DNA of 64,000 nt from Burkholderia sp. SRS-W-2-2016 (GTDB taxonomy: Bacteria > Pseudomonadota > Gammaproteobacteria > Burkholderiales > Burkholderiaceae). Numbering within the stretch: the stretch's first letter is position 1; every line of letters starts with the position of its first letter. The stretch covers positions 62,001-126,000 of the forward strand of contig NZ_MSDV01000078.1 in the NCBI RefSeq assembly GCF_001931485.1, read 5' to 3'. The position numbers were made by a program, and so were the translations under genes. The notes under the pieces were generated by a model, which did not search any database, was not told the DNA's origin, and was given only the letters and a program-made list of their open reading frames with translations. Below, one piece after another: positions 62,272 to 64,000 of this stretch.

Positions 62272-63000
62272 ATGATTGACATCATTCAGACTTACGGGCT
62301 CCAACTGCTGATAGGCCTCTACCCGAATGGCCCGCTCGGCGGGCTGGCCGCCACGTTGATACTCGCTCTGTCAGGCCTGCTGCTGGCATTGCCGACCGGG
62401 ATGCTGCTGGCGCTGGCCCTGATCGCACCCTGGCGTTGGCTGAACCGCGCTGTCCAGCTATTCGTCTTCTATATGCGCAGCGTGCCGTTGCTCGTCCAGC
62501 TGCTGTGGGCGTACTTTCTCGTGCCGCTTCTGTTCGGACCGTCGGCGCCGCTAATGTTGACGGTGATTCTCACGCTGGCTCTATTCAATGGCGCTTATCT
62601 GTCACAGGCCATCGTTGCCGGCATTCGGGCATTGCCGCGGGGACAGTATGAGGCCGCGCACGCTCTTGGCCTCGGCCACGGCGCGACGCTGAGACTCGTG
62701 ATCATCCCCCAGGCAATGCGCAACGTGACGCCAAGCATCATCGCCCAGCTGGTTTTACTGATCAAGGAAACCTCGCTTGGCTCGGTCATTGGCGTTCACG
62801 AAATGTCCGAGGGTTTCATGAATCTCAGCGACACGCTCGGCAACCGGTCGGCCGAAATCTTCATTCTCCTCGGCATCAGTTACTTCCTCCTCTGCTACCC
62901 GCTGATTCTTCTCGGGCGGTACCTGGAACGCAGATTCGCCAACCCCGGCAAGACTGTGAAAGTCACCGGCAAGCCTGTCGAAGTGACAGCGGTGGCATAA
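62272..63000 (+). CDS. polar amino acid ABC transporter permease (second)
   Basis: A 242-aa permease of the same family, 10 bases after the first. 'GGLAATLILALSGLLLALPTGMLLALALIAPWRWLNRAVQLFVFYMRSVPLLVQLLWAYF' and 'AGIRALPRGQYEAAHALGLGHGATLRLVIIPQAMRNVTPSIIAQLVLLIKETSLGSVIG' are the conserved blocks. The last residues are a polar cytoplasmic tail. Confidence 0.92.
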   Translation: MIDIIQTYGLQLLIGLYPNGPLGGLAATLILALSGLLLALPTGMLLALALIAPWRWLNRAVQLFVFYMRSVPLLVQLLWAYFLVPLLFGPSAPLMLTVILTLALFNGAYLSQAIVAGIRALPRGQYEAAHALGLGHGATLRLVIIPQAMRNVTPSIIAQLVLLIKETSLGSVIGVHEMSEGFMNLSDTLGNRSAEIFILLGISYFLLCYPLILLGRYLERRFANPGKTVKVTGKPVEVTAVA

Positions 63001-63018
63001 CGGGACATTCGACACGAC

Positions 63019-63765
63019 ATGAAATCCTCTGTTCCCATGATCGAATTCAAGAACGTCACCAAGCGCTTTGGCACCCTGACCGTTCTCAACGGCATTTCTC
63101 TTTCATTCCATCAGGGAGAAGTCGTCGTCATTTGCGGTCCTTCCGGATCCGGCAAATCGACCATGCTGCGCTCGATCAACCGTCTCGAACTGATCGACGG
63201 CGGCTCCATCGCTATCGACGGCCGGGTCGTCGGCACCACGGCAAAAGAGATCAAGGCAATGCGGCAACGCATGGGCTTCGTTTTCCAGCATTTCAACCTG
63301 TTCCCGCATCTGTCGGTCACCGAAAATATTTGCCTCGCGCCAATACATCTGTTGGGCCTGAGCCGGGACGAGGCTAAGGATCGTGCAGCCAGACTGCTGA
63401 AGAGAGTCGGACTGGCCGAGAAGGGCGACACCTATCCGGGCTGCCTTTCCGGCGGCCAGCAACAGCGCGTAGCGATCGCCCGCGCGCTGGCCATGGAACC
63501 TCCCGTGATGCTCCTCGACGAGCCGACCAGCGCGCTCGATCCGGAGATGGTCGGCGAGGTGTTAGCCGTGGTCCGCGAACTCGCCCAGGACGGGATGACA
63601 CTTTTGTGTGTCACGCATGAAATGGGCTTCGCCCGGGAAGTTGCCGATCGCATCGTGTTCATGGCCGACGGCAAGGTGATCGAAGATTGCGATCCCGACC
63701 AGTTCTTTACCGCGCCGCGCAGTCCTCGCGCGCGTGCATTCCTCGCCGAAGTACGACGCGCCTAG
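63019..63765 (+). CDS. polar amino acid ABC transporter ATPase
   Basis: A 248-aa GlnQ/HisP-type ATPase: Walker A GPSGSGKS, 'QRMGFVFQHFNLFPHLSVTENI', signature LSGGQQQR, Walker B 'PVMLLDEPTSALDPEMVGEVLAV' and the switch His in 'CVTHEMGFAREVADR'. The start may be ATG 63019 or ATG 63037. It completes the four-part importer. Confidence 0.95.
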   Translation: MKSSVPMIEFKNVTKRFGTLTVLNGISLSFHQGEVVVICGPSGSGKSTMLRSINRLELIDGGSIAIDGRVVGTTAKEIKAMRQRMGFVFQHFNLFPHLSVTENICLAPIHLLGLSRDEAKDRAARLLKRVGLAEKGDTYPGCLSGGQQQRVAIARALAMEPPVMLLDEPTSALDPEMVGEVLAVVRELAQDGMTLLCVTHEMGFAREVADRIVFMADGKVIEDCDPDQFFTAPRSPRARAFLAEVRRA

Positions 63766-63774
63766 GAGCAATTG

Positions 63775-64000
63775 ATGGCCACACCTTTTATCTGCGATGG
63801 CGCAGCCATCGCAGACGACCTTTATCGTCTGCTTCGTCTGAAAACCACCCCTGTTTCGATGAAGCTTTTCGAACGCCTCGAGGACATGCTTGCGGTAGAG
63901 AAAATACGGCGCCCCACCGCGATTCATGCCGCCGATCAGATCGTTGGGCAGGCCGCGCGCCTTGGCTTCACGATCGGGATTACGGCCGAGGATCTGGTTG
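63775..64000 (+). CDS. DUF169-family protein, partial
   Basis: Starts at ATG 63775 behind AGGAG and runs off the right edge (75 codons seen). 'DDLYRLLRLKTTPVSMKLFERLEDML' is the beginning of the DUF169 family, proteins of unknown biochemical role that often lie with oxidoreductases or uptake genes. It is 9 bases after the ATPase, so it belongs to the lyase/ABC operon. Confidence 0.8.
   Translation, partial: MATPFICDGAAIADDLYRLLRLKTTPVSMKLFERLEDMLAVEKIRRPTAIHAADQIVGQAARLGFTIGITAEDLV

Overview
The window is high-GC, densely coded DNA of the kind found in Burkholderiaceae (Paraburkholderia, Caballeronia or a close relative). The evidence is the GC-rich codon use, a Gram-negative trimeric porin of the Burkholderia type, a metE/metR divergent pair, many LysR regulators and a 3-hydroxyanthranilate meta-cleavage operon. 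Taxon assignment is inference from gene content, not from a marker gene.

Region 1 (1-24363, all minus strand) is most of an extracellular contractile injection system (eCIS, the Afp/PVC type of phage-tail-like particle). In transcription order it runs: small winged-helix-like protein, sheath, inner tube, T4-type hub-assembly chaperone-like protein, Pro-rich protein, Pvc16-type terminator, AAA+ ATPase, 79-aa protein, large DUF4157 protein, Pvc7-type tube-initiator, LysM protein, hub, OB-fold spike, PAAR-like tip, gp25-like wedge, two baseplate J-type wedge proteins, tail protein I-like protein and a DUF6519 protein cut by the window edge. Thirteen of the last fifteen gene junctions are 4-base NTGA overlaps. 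A very good sigma-54 promoter (GG-N10-GC) lies in front of the first gene, and a sigma-54 enhancer-binding protein is encoded immediately upstream, so the whole particle looks like one sigma-54 operon with its own activator. Unusual points are an HNH-like motif inside the DUF4157 protein, an Asn in place of the Walker B Asp in the ATPase, and a GAYTDA variant of the GAFTGA loop in the activator.

Region 2 (24364-38026) is mixed: an intact IS256-family element with 8-bp target duplications, an FAD aromatic hydroxylase, a 1587-codon Gly-rich autotransporter with a small secreted partner, the metR/metE pair with a MetR-like operator, and an arylformamidase-like hydrolase.

Region 3 (38087-49135) is a catabolic block for 3-hydroxyanthranilate (kynurenine or 2-nitrobenzoate type route): semialdehyde dehydrogenase, aminomuconate deaminase, 3-hydroxyanthranilate dioxygenase and ACMS decarboxylase, followed by a branched-chain-amino-acid-type ABC importer, with a LysR regulator and a divergent porin. 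An AT-rich motif is shared between the promoter regions of the catabolic operon and the porin.

Region 4 (49143-54857) holds an acyl-CoA dehydrogenase, an SRPBCC protein and then a patch of decay: an EamA transporter remnant, a sorbosone dehydrogenase fragment, an N-terminally clipped LysR gene and an AraC regulator broken by one amber codon.

Region 5 (54991-64000) has two catabolic modules: a 3-hydroxyacyl/carnitine-type dehydrogenase with a beta-keto acid cleavage enzyme and an MFS importer, then a PLP sulfur-amino-acid lyase-like enzyme with a complete polar amino acid ABC importer and a DUF169 protein cut by the window edge.
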